From JAJTFA01 sp051715425 (GTDB lineage: Bacteria; Bacteroidota; Bacteroidia; UKL13-3), in NCBI GenBank assembly GCA_051715425.1, contig JBPXJS010000044.1, positions 122,592 through 186,591 of the forward strand: a stretch of 64,000 nt of DNA, given 5' to 3'. Positions 15,149 to 23,184 of the stretch are shown in pieces. Position 1 is the first letter of the stretch. The number at the start of each line of letters is the position of its first letter. Both the position numbers and the translations under genes were made by a program. The notes below the pieces were generated by a model. The model did not search any database, was not told the origin of the DNA, and worked only from the letters and a program-made list of their open reading frames with translations.

Positions 15149-16426
15149 ATGAATATTTTATTGATTGGATCGGGGGGGAGGGAGCATGCTTTCGCTTATA
15201 AATTAACTCAAAGCAAGCATTGTAGTAAGTTGTTCATTATGCAGGGAAATGCCGGAACAGCCCAGTTGGGTATTAATGTTCCGCTCGACCCGAATGATTT
15301 TACCATGCTGGGCAAATTTTGCCTGGATAATGAAATTAAGCTGGTGGTGGTTGGACCGGAAGAACCACTGGTAAGAGGAATCAGAGATCAGTTTAGTGCC
15401 GATGATAAATTAAAGCAAATTCCTTTTGTGGGTCCTGACAGGGCCGGGGCGCAGTTGGAGGGCAGCAAGGATTTTAGCAAGGCGTTTATGCAAAAATACC
15501 AGATTCCTACTGCAGCCTACCGCACGTTTACGTTTGAAAATATACATGAGGGCGTTGATTATGTAAAGGCACATTCATTGCCAGTGGTATTAAAGGCTGA
15601 CGGGCTTGCGGCAGGAAAAGGAGTGGTAATCAGTGAAACGCATGCGGAAGCGGTGGCAGAACTGGAAGCCATGATAAGGGAGCAGAAGTTTGGAAAAGCC
15701 AGCAGCAAAGTAGTGGTGGAGCAGTTTTTAAGCGGAATAGAATTATCTGTTTTTGTATTAACGGACGGCACCCATTATAAAATTTTACCCGAGGCAAAAG
15801 ATTATAAACGCATTGGAGAAGGTGATACCGGCTTAAATACGGGCGGTATGGGTGCTGTATCTCCGGTTCCGTTTGCTGATGTTGCTTTTATGCAAAAGGT
15901 GGAAGAGCGCATTATTAAACCTACCATCAACGGATTAAAGCAGGAGGGGATACATTATGTGGGTTTTGTTTTTATTGGGTTAATGAGTGTAAACGGAGAA
16001 CCTTTTGTAATAGAATACAATTGCCGCATGGGCGATCCGGAAACGGAAGTGGTATTGCCACGTATAGAATCTGATTTTGTGGAACTGATGTTGGCAACAG
16101 GTTCAGGCAAACTGAATGAGGTGGAACTCAAAGTATCATCACAGGCAGCGGCAACGGTAATGCTGGTTTCGGCAGGTTACCCGGGAGATTACGAGAAAGG
16201 AAAAGTAATTACAGGTACCGAGGGTATTACCGATTCTATGGTATTTCATGCAGGAACAAAAACGGACGAGCAGCAACAGTTACTTACCAATGGAGGGCGG
16301 GTAATAGCAGTTACTTCTATGGGTAAAACCCTGGCTGAGGCAGTTAAAATGTCTAAAGCAAACGCTGAAAAAATTTCATTTGAGGGGAAATATTTCCGTA
16401 AGGATATCGGATACGAATTTGTGTAA
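15149..16426 (+). CDS. purD: Phosphoribosylamine--glycine ligase PurD
   Basis: Joins 5-phosphoribosylamine and glycine with ATP in purine synthesis. It is 425 aa from the ATG at 15149, which gives the canonical MNILLIGSGGREHA opening; the upstream in-frame TTG at 15119 would add ten unrelated residues. The ATP-grasp features are visible: LPVVLKADGLAAGKGVVI, KILPEAKDYKRIGEGDTG, and NTGGMGAVSPVP followed by EYNCRMGDPETEVVLPR. Length and order are standard. It is a single gene followed by a strong terminator; the upstream region is occupied by the heptad array, so its promoter must lie in or near the array's end. Confidence 0.97.
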   Translation: MNILLIGSGGREHAFAYKLTQSKHCSKLFIMQGNAGTAQLGINVPLDPNDFTMLGKFCLDNEIKLVVVGPEEPLVRGIRDQFSADDKLKQIPFVGPDRAGAQLEGSKDFSKAFMQKYQIPTAAYRTFTFENIHEGVDYVKAHSLPVVLKADGLAAGKGVVISETHAEAVAELEAMIREQKFGKASSKVVVEQFLSGIELSVFVLTDGTHYKILPEAKDYKRIGEGDTGLNTGGMGAVSPVPFADVAFMQKVEERIIKPTINGLKQEGIHYVGFVFIGLMSVNGEPFVIEYNCRMGDPETEVVLPRIESDFVELMLATGSGKLNEVELKVSSQAAATVMLVSAGYPGDYEKGKVITGTEGITDSMVFHAGTKTDEQQQLLTNGGRVIAVTSMGKTLAEAVKMSKANAEKISFEGKYFRKDIGYEFV

Positions 16427-16428
16427 GT

Positions 16429-16461
16429 AAAAAAAGGCGCCATGATGATGAGCGCCTTTTT
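16429..16461. terminator. Bidirectional terminator between purD and serS
   Basis: A-run, stem AAGGCGC, loop of about 11 bases (CATGATGATGA), stem GCGCCTT, T-run. It is placed 3 nt after purD and 22 nt from the end of convergent serS, so it can serve both. Confidence 0.85.
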
Positions 16462-16482
16462 ATCATTCGTTATTTCTTAAAA

Positions 16483-17754
16483 TCATTTAATCATATCAAA
16501 CCCGGTATAAGGCACCAATACTTTTGGTATTTTTATGCCATCAGGTGTTTGGTTATTTTCCAGCAGGGTGGCTACAATACGTGGTAAGGCCAGGGCACTG
16601 CCGTTTAAGGTATGCACCAACTGGTTTTTGCCATCTTTATTTTTAAAGCGGCATTTTAAGCGGTTGGCCTGAAAACTTTCGAAGTTGGAGGTAGAGCTTA
16701 CTTCCAGCCAGCGTTGTTGGGCTGCGCTAAAGGTTTCAAAATCATAGGTGAGGGCAGAGGTAAAGCCCATATCACCACCACATAAACGCAAAATACGGAA
16801 AGGCAGTTCCAGTTTGGTTAGCAGGCCTTTTACATGTTCCACCATTTCATCCAGAATCTGGTACGATTGATCCGGGTGGGCAATCTGCACAATCTCTACT
16901 TTTTCAAATTGGTGCAGGCGGTTCAGGCCACGTACGTGAGCGCCCCAGCTTCCTGCTTCTCTTCTAAAGCAAGGAGAGTAAGCTGCATTTTTAATGGGAA
17001 GATCTTCTTCCTTTAAAATCACATCGCGGTAAATATTGGTTACCGGAACTTCTGCTGTTGGTATCAGGTATAAATCATCCACCTGAGCATGGTACATTTG
17101 TCCTTCTTTATCGGGTAGCTGCCCGGTACCAAAACCGCTGTCGGCATTTACCAGGTAAGGAGGTACTATTTCTTCGTACCCGGCTTTCAGGGCTTCATCT
17201 AAAAAGAAATTGACCAATGCCCGTTGCAGCCTGGCACCTTTGCCTTTATAAACGGGAAATCCGGCTCCGGTAATTTTTGTTCCCAGTTCAAAATCTATCA
17301 GGTTGTATTTGGTAATTAAATCCCAGTGTGGTACCGCACCTTCTGCCAATACAGGAATGGCACCATACTCAAATACATTCAGGTTTTCTTCCGGTGTTTT
17401 GCCTTCAGGTACAATCTCATTTGGGGTATTGGGTAAAGTTACCAGCGTATTAAACAACAACTCTTCTGAGGCCTTTAGTTTTTCTTCCAGCGTTTTGCTT
17501 TGCTCCTTCAACGAGGTCGTTTGAACTTTAATGCCTTCGGCTTCCGCTTTATTACCTGCCTTCATCAGCTCTCCAATTTTTTTGGCAAGCTGGTTGGCCT
17601 CGGCCAGGTTGGCTTCCAGTTCCTGTTTTATTTTTCGGTTTTCCTCATCCAGTTTTAATACCTCATCCACCGTATCGGCAAACTTCGGGTTGCGTTTACT
17701 CAGCCTCTTTTTTACTTCGGCTGCGTTTTCTCTTATTACCTGTAGTTGTAGCAT
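16483..17754 (-). CDS. serS: Serine--tRNA ligase
   Basis: Charges tRNA-Ser (and tRNA-Sec where present). It is 423 aa. The N-terminal 105 residues form the tRNA-binding coiled-coil arm (long Lys/Glu helices, VDEVLKLDEENRKIKQELEA). The class II synthetase core follows, with TAEVPVTNIYRD, motif 2 FRREAGSWGAHVRGLNRLHQF and motif 3 NGSALALPRIVATLLEN. Length is normal. The start lies 1 nt from the end of the PIN-domain gene on the same strand, so serS may be read through from the toxin-antitoxin pair. Confidence 0.97.
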   Translation of the reverse strand: MLQLQVIRENAAEVKKRLSKRNPKFADTVDEVLKLDEENRKIKQELEANLAEANQLAKKIGELMKAGNKAEAEGIKVQTTSLKEQSKTLEEKLKASEELLFNTLVTLPNTPNEIVPEGKTPEENLNVFEYGAIPVLAEGAVPHWDLITKYNLIDFELGTKITGAGFPVYKGKGARLQRALVNFFLDEALKAGYEEIVPPYLVNADSGFGTGQLPDKEGQMYHAQVDDLYLIPTAEVPVTNIYRDVILKEEDLPIKNAAYSPCFRREAGSWGAHVRGLNRLHQFEKVEIVQIAHPDQSYQILDEMVEHVKGLLTKLELPFRILRLCGGDMGFTSALTYDFETFSAAQQRWLEVSSTSNFESFQANRLKCRFKNKDGKNQLVHTLNGSALALPRIVATLLENNQTPDGIKIPKVLVPYTGFDMIK

Positions 17755-17755
17755 G

Positions 17756-18205
17756 TTAAAATATTATCCCTAATTGGTTTCTTAATTGTTCTGTGTTATA
17801 AATATTATTAAAACCTTTTTTTCTTAGCCCGCTGATTAATTGCAAATCGCCTGACCAAACCGGATTACCTGTTTGAAGAGATAATGCAATAAAAGCATAA
17901 TCCTTTGGATCAATATCCGAAACAAGGTCATTGGCTTTGTTCACATTGATATCTTCAATTAAACCCATATCAACCCATGTGATTCGCTTACTTAATATCT
18001 GAAGGAGTTCATGAAATTCTTCACCCGAGTATTTTGTAATATCAAGTATCTTTTTCTCCTTGCTTAATATTTCATGAAAAAGATATCCGGGCGCCATCAA
18101 CTGAATATTCATTAACTCGGTATACATAAAAGTGGCCACCGCGCCTTCAGGTTTAATCATGGCCGAAATAACAATATTCGTATCAAGTATGATCCCTGAA
18201 ATCAC
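17756..18205 (-). CDS. PIN-domain ribonuclease, probable toxin
   Basis: 149 aa, starting with GTG at 18205 inside a GTGA overlap with the upstream small gene. The acidic PIN residues are in place: Asp8 in ILDTNIVISAM, Glu near 44 in FHEILSKE, Asp in DIDPKDYAFIAL and Asp in WSGDLQLISGL. PIN toxins cleave RNA with a Mg2+-dependent active site and are held by a partner antitoxin. The coupled 66-aa gene is the expected partner. It sits 1 nt upstream of serS, an odd place for a toxin gene. Confidence 0.85.
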   Translation of the reverse strand: MISGIILDTNIVISAMIKPEGAVATFMYTELMNIQLMAPGYLFHEILSKEKKILDITKYSGEEFHELLQILSKRITWVDMGLIEDINVNKANDLVSDIDPKDYAFIALSLQTGNPVWSGDLQLISGLRKKGFNNIYNTEQLRNQLGIIF

Positions 18206-18402
18206 TTCTTGTTATTCTTATACCAATCTTCGTTTATTTCGTTGGCCATATTTCCCACATCATCATCACCAGCTCTGCTCTTATAGGTAATCTCCTTTAG
18301 CCGCAAAAAGTCAATAAAACGCTGCACGTCTTTCAGATTAATTGCATTTTTCTCCAGCGAAATAAGAATTTCTGTGCTGCTTGTAGTTACCTTCATTTTC
18401 AA
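18202..18402 (-). CDS. Probable antitoxin of the PIN toxin
   Basis: 66 aa; ATG at 18402 or 18396 both possible. It overlaps the PIN gene by 4 nt. The N-terminus reads KVTTSSTEILISLEKNAINL, beta-strand then helix, and is followed by the helix DVQRFIDFLRLKEITYKSRA and an acidic C-terminus that could fill the toxin groove. I cannot place it in a named antitoxin DNA-binding family. Assignment rests on size, overlap and order (antitoxin first). Confidence 0.7.
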   Translation of the reverse strand: MKMKVTTSSTEILISLEKNAINLKDVQRFIDFLRLKEITYKSRAGDDDVGNMANEINEDWYKNNKK

Positions 18403-18433
18403 TGAGTTATTGTGAGTACAAAGGTATGGATTT

Positions 18434-18868
18434 TTACTTGCTAACCGTAATCGTCAAAATCTTATCGCCCTCTCTGATCTGGTCAATCACATCAAGCCCT
18501 TCCACCACTTTGCCAAAGCAGGTATGGTTTCGGTCAAGGTGTTGTGTATTCTGACGTCCATGACAGATAAAAAACTGTGATCCTCCGGTATCTCTTCCTC
18601 TGTGCGCCATGGATAATACACCCCTGTCGTGGTATTGGTTGCCACCATCAAGTTCGCATTTAATGCTGTATCCTGGTCCGCCTGCACCGGTTCCGGTAGG
18701 GTCTCCGCCCTGAACCACAAAATCAGGAATTACGCGGTGAAAAGTGGTATTGTTATAATATCCACTCTCGGCCAGTTTGCAAAAATTATCTACGGTATTG
18801 GGAGCATCCTGATCGTAAAACTCCACTTTCATGTTACCTTTTTCTGTTTGAATATTCGCTGTTCTCAT
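18434..18868 (-). CDS. Peptidyl-prolyl cis-trans isomerase, cyclophilin type
   Basis: Protein-folding isomerase. It is 144 aa from the ATG at 18868; the frame is open to 18994 but only this start gives the normal cyclophilin opening MRTANIQTEKGNMKVEFYDQ with no signal peptide, so a cytoplasmic PpiB-like enzyme is expected. Active-site motifs are present: FHRVIPDFVVQGGDPTGTG, SMAHRGRDTGGSQFFIC and LDRNHTCFGKVVEGLDV. It is divergent from the antiporter gene, with a 124-nt shared regulatory region. Confidence 0.93.
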   Translation of the reverse strand: MRTANIQTEKGNMKVEFYDQDAPNTVDNFCKLAESGYYNNTTFHRVIPDFVVQGGDPTGTGAGGPGYSIKCELDGGNQYHDRGVLSMAHRGRDTGGSQFFICHGRQNTQHLDRNHTCFGKVVEGLDVIDQIREGDKILTITVSK

Positions 18869-18955
18869 ATGTTTTAAGTATGTAAGCGGCAAATGTAAAA
18901 TAATAACAAATAAAAACAGCCTACATTCAAACAGGCTTTTTAAAACACCGGTATT

Positions 18956-18987
18956 TTTGTTCCTCAAAAAATTTGGGTGTATATTGA
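18956..18987 (+). promoter_or_regulatory. Candidate Bacteroidota-type promoter for the antiporter gene
   Basis: TTTG at 18956-18959 (-33 box) and TATATTGA at 18980-18987, similar to the phylum's TAnnTTTG -7 box, are separated by 20 bases. The ATG at 18993 follows closely, implying a very short leader. Pattern match only. Confidence 0.35.
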
Positions 18988-18992
18988 GCACC

Positions 18993-21212
18993 ATGGCTCA
19001 TGTTCCACATCTTATATCCGATCTTGCCTTAATTCTGGGTGCAGCTGCCATTGCCATTCTGTTATTTAAGAAACTAAAACAGCCTGTTGTACTTGGTTAT
19101 ATTGTTGCAGGTTTGCTGGTAGGACCTCATTTTTCTTTTTTTCCTACCGTAACAGAAGTGGATAGCATCAAGGTATGGGCTGAGATTGGTGTAATTTTTC
19201 TGCTGTTTAGCCTGGGTCTGGAGTTTAGCTTTAAAAAACTGATGAAGGTGGGAAGTGCCGCTTTGATTACCGGTTTGTTTGAAGTGACACTGATGCTGGT
19301 GATAGGCTACTTTGCAGGTAAAATGCTGCACTGGAACAAAATGGACAGTATGTTTCTCGGAGGAATTATTGCTATTTCATCAACCACAATTATTTTCAGG
19401 GCATTTGAAGAGTTAAATATCAAACATAAAAAGTTTGCCGGTATGGTTATCGGTGTGCTTGTAATTGAAGATTTGGTGGCTGTATTGCTCATGGTTTTAC
19501 TTTCCACAGTGGCGGTAACCAACCAGGTGGAAGGAGGAGCATTAATTGAATCGCTGATCAAACTTCTATTTTCTTTAATCCTCTGGTTTCTGGCGGGTAT
19601 TTTTATTTTACCGGGTTTATTAAAACAGGCAGCCCGTTTTCTTAATGATGAAATGCTGCTTATCCTTTCCATCGGATTATGTTTAGGAATGGTATTACTG
19701 GCTTCGGGTGCCGGATTTTCTGCTGCACTTGGCGCTTTTATTATGGGAAGTTTGTTGGCAGAAACCACCCAGGCCGAGCGCATAGAACACCTGTTTAAAC
19801 CGGTTAAGGATTTATTCGGGGCCGTATTTTTTGTATCAGTGGGAATGCTTATCAACCCTTCCCTGCTGGTTACCTATGCCTGGCCGGTATTGTTGCTCAC
19901 CCTTGCTGTTATGATTGGTAAAACGGTTCATGTAACGTTGGGAGCCATTATTGCAGGTCAGCCTTTAAAGCAAAGTATTCAGGCCGGTGCCAGCATGTCG
20001 CAGATTGGGGAGTTCTCTTTTATTATTGCCACCCTTGGACTCTCCCTAAAGGTAACCAGTGATTTTTTATACCCTATTGCTGTTGGTGTTTCTGTGATCA
20101 CTACTTTTTTTACGCCTTATATGATCAGGTTTTCTGAACCATTATACCGTTTTGTAGAAAAGGGGTTACCGCAAAAATGGCTGGATACACTTAACAGATA
20201 TAGCACAGGAGCACAGCATATTAATGCCGAAAACGACTGGAAAAATGTATTGAAATCGTACTTTCAGGTGGTTATTTTAAACACGGTGATTATTGTAGCC
20301 ATTATTCTGCTGTTTAAGAATATCATCGACCCGCTCATCTGGATCTCGGGCGATATTGGTAAGGTGATTACCGCAGTGCTTGCCTTGATTTGTATGGCTC
20401 CTTTTTTATGGATGCTTACCACCAAAAAAATGAATAAACCATCATATACCCAGTTGTGGCTAAATAAGTATAACAGGGGTCCAATGGTGGTAATGGAAAT
20501 AAGCCGTGTGGCTTTTGGCATTACCCTGGTGGCATTTCTTTTTCTGCAGTTGTTTTCTACCCTTACGGCTTTAATGGTTGCTTTTCTTATTATGTTGGTT
20601 TCCGGTTATGTATTTAACAGAAAGTTGCATGCTTTTTCGGTTAGAATAGAAAACCGGTTTATCAATAATTTTAACCTGAGAGAAAACCATCAGATTAAAA
20701 ACAACCAGGCTGATCAGTTGCTGCCCTGGGATGCCCACCTTGCTTATATTGATATCAGCAGCCTTTCATCTCTGGTTGGCAAACGCCTGGAAGAACTGGG
20801 CCTCAGAGAAAAATACGGAATCAATATAGCGTCAATAGAACGTGGTAAAACCATGTTAATGGTACCGGGTAAAAATGAAATACTGTATCCTTTCGACCGT
20901 ATTGCAGTAATCGGAACCGATGATCAGATTATTGGGTTTAAGAGCAGTATAGAAAAAGAAAATGCAGATATATTGCCTCAGGAAACCAAAAGCGAAATGA
21001 GCCTGATTCAGGTAACTGTTCATCCGGGGTTTCCTTTTCTTGGTAAGTCCATCAGGGAAAGTGCTTTACGGGAAAAAATAAATTGCCTTATTGTGGGCAT
21101 AGAAAGAGACAGCAAACGCCTGTTAAACCCGGATTCTTCCCTTACCTTTCAGTTGCATGATACCTTATGGATTGTGGGCGACAAAAAGAAGGTAAAAGCC
21201 TTACTGGGTTAA
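18993..21212 (+). CDS. CPA2-family cation/proton antiporter with two RCK-C domains (Kef-like)
   Basis: Inner-membrane K+/H+ or Na+/H+ exchanger. It is 739 aa from the ATG at 18993. Residues about 1-390 form the 12-13 helix Na_H_Exchanger domain (GYIVAGLLVGPHFSF, FLLFSLGLEFSFKKLMK, AISSTTIIFRAFEEL, GASMSQIGEFSFIIATLGL). Residues about 420-550 add four more helices. The C-terminus carries two TrkA-C/RCK-C regulatory domains (about 595-665 and 670-739) that would bind a ligand and gate transport. The NAD-binding RCK-N domain of KefB/KefC is missing. It is divergent from the cyclophilin gene and probably monocistronic. Confidence 0.92.
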   Translation: MAHVPHLISDLALILGAAAIAILLFKKLKQPVVLGYIVAGLLVGPHFSFFPTVTEVDSIKVWAEIGVIFLLFSLGLEFSFKKLMKVGSAALITGLFEVTLMLVIGYFAGKMLHWNKMDSMFLGGIIAISSTTIIFRAFEELNIKHKKFAGMVIGVLVIEDLVAVLLMVLLSTVAVTNQVEGGALIESLIKLLFSLILWFLAGIFILPGLLKQAARFLNDEMLLILSIGLCLGMVLLASGAGFSAALGAFIMGSLLAETTQAERIEHLFKPVKDLFGAVFFVSVGMLINPSLLVTYAWPVLLLTLAVMIGKTVHVTLGAIIAGQPLKQSIQAGASMSQIGEFSFIIATLGLSLKVTSDFLYPIAVGVSVITTFFTPYMIRFSEPLYRFVEKGLPQKWLDTLNRYSTGAQHINAENDWKNVLKSYFQVVILNTVIIVAIILLFKNIIDPLIWISGDIGKVITAVLALICMAPFLWMLTTKKMNKPSYTQLWLNKYNRGPMVVMEISRVAFGITLVAFLFLQLFSTLTALMVAFLIMLVSGYVFNRKLHAFSVRIENRFINNFNLRENHQIKNNQADQLLPWDAHLAYIDISSLSSLVGKRLEELGLREKYGINIASIERGKTMLMVPGKNEILYPFDRIAVIGTDDQIIGFKSSIEKENADILPQETKSEMSLIQVTVHPGFPFLGKSIRESALREKINCLIVGIERDSKRLLNPDSSLTFQLHDTLWIVGDKKKVKALLG

Positions 21213-21263
21213 GATTCGGTAATTAAGAATAAACCATTATTTTGCACCCAAATTAAGAACCAA

Positions 21264-22652
21264 ATGAACTACGATGTAATAGTAATAGGAAGTGGCCCCG
21301 GTGGTTATGTTGCCGCTATAAGAGCCAGTCAGTTAGGCTTAAAAACAGCTATTGTTGAAAAAGAAAGCCTCGGTGGTATCTGCCTCAACTGGGGTTGTAT
21401 TCCAACAAAAGCATTATTAAAATCGGCTCAGGTGTTTGAATATATTAAACATGCCGGTGATTATGGCATTACCGTAAAAGACGCCACACACGATTTTGGA
21501 GCCGTGGTAAAACGCAGCCGTGGTGTAGCTGAAGGGATGAGCAAGGGCATTGCCTTTTTAATGAAAAAAAATAAGATTGATGTATTAATGGGTACCGGTA
21601 AGCTGGTTTCTGCGGGCAAGGCGGAAGTAACAGATGCTGCCGGTGCAAAAAAAGTATACGAAGCCAAACATATTATTCTGGCCACAGGTGCACGCAGCCG
21701 CGAGTTACCCAATATTAAAATTGATGGCAAAAAAGTAATTGGCTACCGTGAGGCCATGTCATTACCTGCTCAGCCTAAATCTATTATTGTAATGGGCAGC
21801 GGAGCCATTGGTTGTGAGTTTGCTTATTTCTACAATGCCATGGGAACCAAAGTAACCATAGTAGAGTTTTTGCCAACCATTTTACCGGTGGAAGATGAAG
21901 AAGTTTCTAAAGAAGTAGCCAAAGCATTTAAAAAATCGGGAATCGAAATTATGACCGATGCTTCTGTTGAATCTGTTGATACCAAAGGAAATGGATGCAA
22001 GGTGAAAGTAAAAACCAAAACAGGTGTGGTGGAAATGGAAGCGGATATGGTGCTTTCTGCTGTTGGTGTGCAAACCAATCTCGAAAACCTGGGACTTGAA
22101 AGTGTGGGTGTAAAAACGGATAAAGGAAAAGTCTCTGTAGATGATTTTTATGCTACCAATATTAAAGGAGTATATGCTATTGGAGATATTGTAAAAGGTC
22201 CTGCACTGGCGCACGTAGCAAGTGCTGAGGGTATTATTTGTGTAGAAAAAATTGCAGGTCACCATCCTGAACCATTAAACTATAACAATATTCCGGGCTG
22301 TACCTATTGCTCTCCGGAAGTAGCTTCTGTTGGTTATACAGAGAAGGCTGCCAAGGATGCAGGTTACCAGATTAAGGTAGGTAAATTTCCTTTTAGTGCA
22401 AGTGGCAAAGCAAGCGCAGCCGGAGCAAAAGAAGGTTTTGTAAAGGTAATTTTTGATGCCAAATATGGTGAGTTCCTTGGAGCACATATGGTTGGTGCCA
22501 ATGTTACAGAAATGATTGCGGAGGTTGTTGTAGCACGCAAACTGGAAACCACCGGAATGGAAATTGTAAAATCGGTTCACCCGCACCCAACCATGAGCGA
22601 GGCCATTATGGAAGCCGCTGCTCAGGCTTATGGAGAGTGTATCCATTTGTAA
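21264..22652 (+). CDS. lpdA: Dihydrolipoyl dehydrogenase (E3)
   Basis: FAD flavoprotein that reoxidises lipoamide in the pyruvate, 2-oxoglutarate and branched-chain 2-oxoacid dehydrogenase complexes and the glycine cleavage system. It is 462 aa. FAD-binding GSGPGGYVAAIRA is at the N-terminus, the redox pair Cys40/Cys45 lies in GGICLNWGCIPTKAL, the NAD-binding GSGAIGCEFAYF is near residue 180, and the C-terminal His441/Glu446 pair is in HPHPTMSEA. No E1 or E2 gene is adjacent, so it is a stand-alone E3. A terminator follows. Confidence 0.96.
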   Translation: MNYDVIVIGSGPGGYVAAIRASQLGLKTAIVEKESLGGICLNWGCIPTKALLKSAQVFEYIKHAGDYGITVKDATHDFGAVVKRSRGVAEGMSKGIAFLMKKNKIDVLMGTGKLVSAGKAEVTDAAGAKKVYEAKHIILATGARSRELPNIKIDGKKVIGYREAMSLPAQPKSIIVMGSGAIGCEFAYFYNAMGTKVTIVEFLPTILPVEDEEVSKEVAKAFKKSGIEIMTDASVESVDTKGNGCKVKVKTKTGVVEMEADMVLSAVGVQTNLENLGLESVGVKTDKGKVSVDDFYATNIKGVYAIGDIVKGPALAHVASAEGIICVEKIAGHHPEPLNYNNIPGCTYCSPEVASVGYTEKAAKDAGYQIKVGKFPFSASGKASAAGAKEGFVKVIFDAKYGEFLGAHMVGANVTEMIAEVVVARKLETTGMEIVKSVHPHPTMSEAIMEAAAQAYGECIHL

Positions 22653-22674
22653 TTTAATTATTATTTTTTTGTAC

Positions 22675-22702
22675 AGAGAGCTCCGTTTACGCGGGGCTCT
22701 TT
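22675..22702 (+). terminator. Intrinsic terminator after lpdA
   Basis: Stem AGAGCTCCG / CGGGGCTCT with one G-T wobble and loop TTTACG-like, followed by TTTATATTT, 23 nt after the stop of lpdA. Confidence 0.65.
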
Positions 22703-22733
22703 ATATTTATAACCGTTTTATTTCTTCAATCAA

Positions 22734-23117
22734 ATGGAACAAATACAACAACTCATAAACGGGTTATTATACCTCAGCGAATCAGAAGCAGCTTTTGATG
22801 TACATCAATGGCCTGATGTGCATAGGGAGCAGGAAGCCATCAGTAAAATAGCTTCCACGCATCAAATCAGTGAATCTTCTGTTGAAATTGGAAATGCCCG
22901 CGACCTCTTCTATAAACTGATAGAGGAGCAGGATATGGAGGATGAATTTGTAAAAGAACAAAGCCAGCGTTATAAAACACTTCAACAGCATCTTGCTGAA
23001 AATTATGAGTTGATCGGTTTATTTAAAACACCTGCACCTGTACGCGATATGTATATTATTTGCCTGCAACCGGGCAAACCAACGCTTGCGCTTCATACCC
23101 AAAGTGTGGAAACCTGA
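22734..23117 (+). CDS. NuiA-like nuclease inhibitor
   Basis: 127 aa, no signal peptide. I recognise the nuclease A inhibitor fold: NGLLYLSESEAAFDVHQW near the start parallels the GLLFMSESE...F.V..W opening of Anabaena NuiA, the middle helix ARDLFYKLIEE is in the same place, and the last residues QSVET echo the inhibitor's VVET end. Length (NuiA is 135 aa) agrees. NuiA blocks the non-specific nuclease NucA by filling its active site. The next gene, convergent at 23185, is a NucA/DRGH-type DNA/RNA nuclease, which strongly supports the call. The inhibitor would stay in the cytoplasm and protect the cell from unexported enzyme (inference). Confidence 0.8.
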   Translation: MEQIQQLINGLLYLSESEAAFDVHQWPDVHREQEAISKIASTHQISESSVEIGNARDLFYKLIEEQDMEDEFVKEQSQRYKTLQQHLAENYELIGLFKTPAPVRDMYIICLQPGKPTLALHTQSVET

Positions 23118-23128
23118 TAAAAAGAAAA

Positions 23129-23157
23129 AGCCCCCAGCTAAAGCACAGTCGGGGGCT
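23129..23157. terminator. Bidirectional terminator between inhibitor and nuclease
   Basis: Perfect stem AGCCCCC / GGGGGCT around a 15-base loop, preceded by A-rich AAAAGAAAA. It serves the convergent pair; the U-run is better on the minus strand, favouring the nuclease transcript. Confidence 0.7.
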
Positions 23158-23184
23158 ATTCTGAAAAGAATATATAAAGAACGA

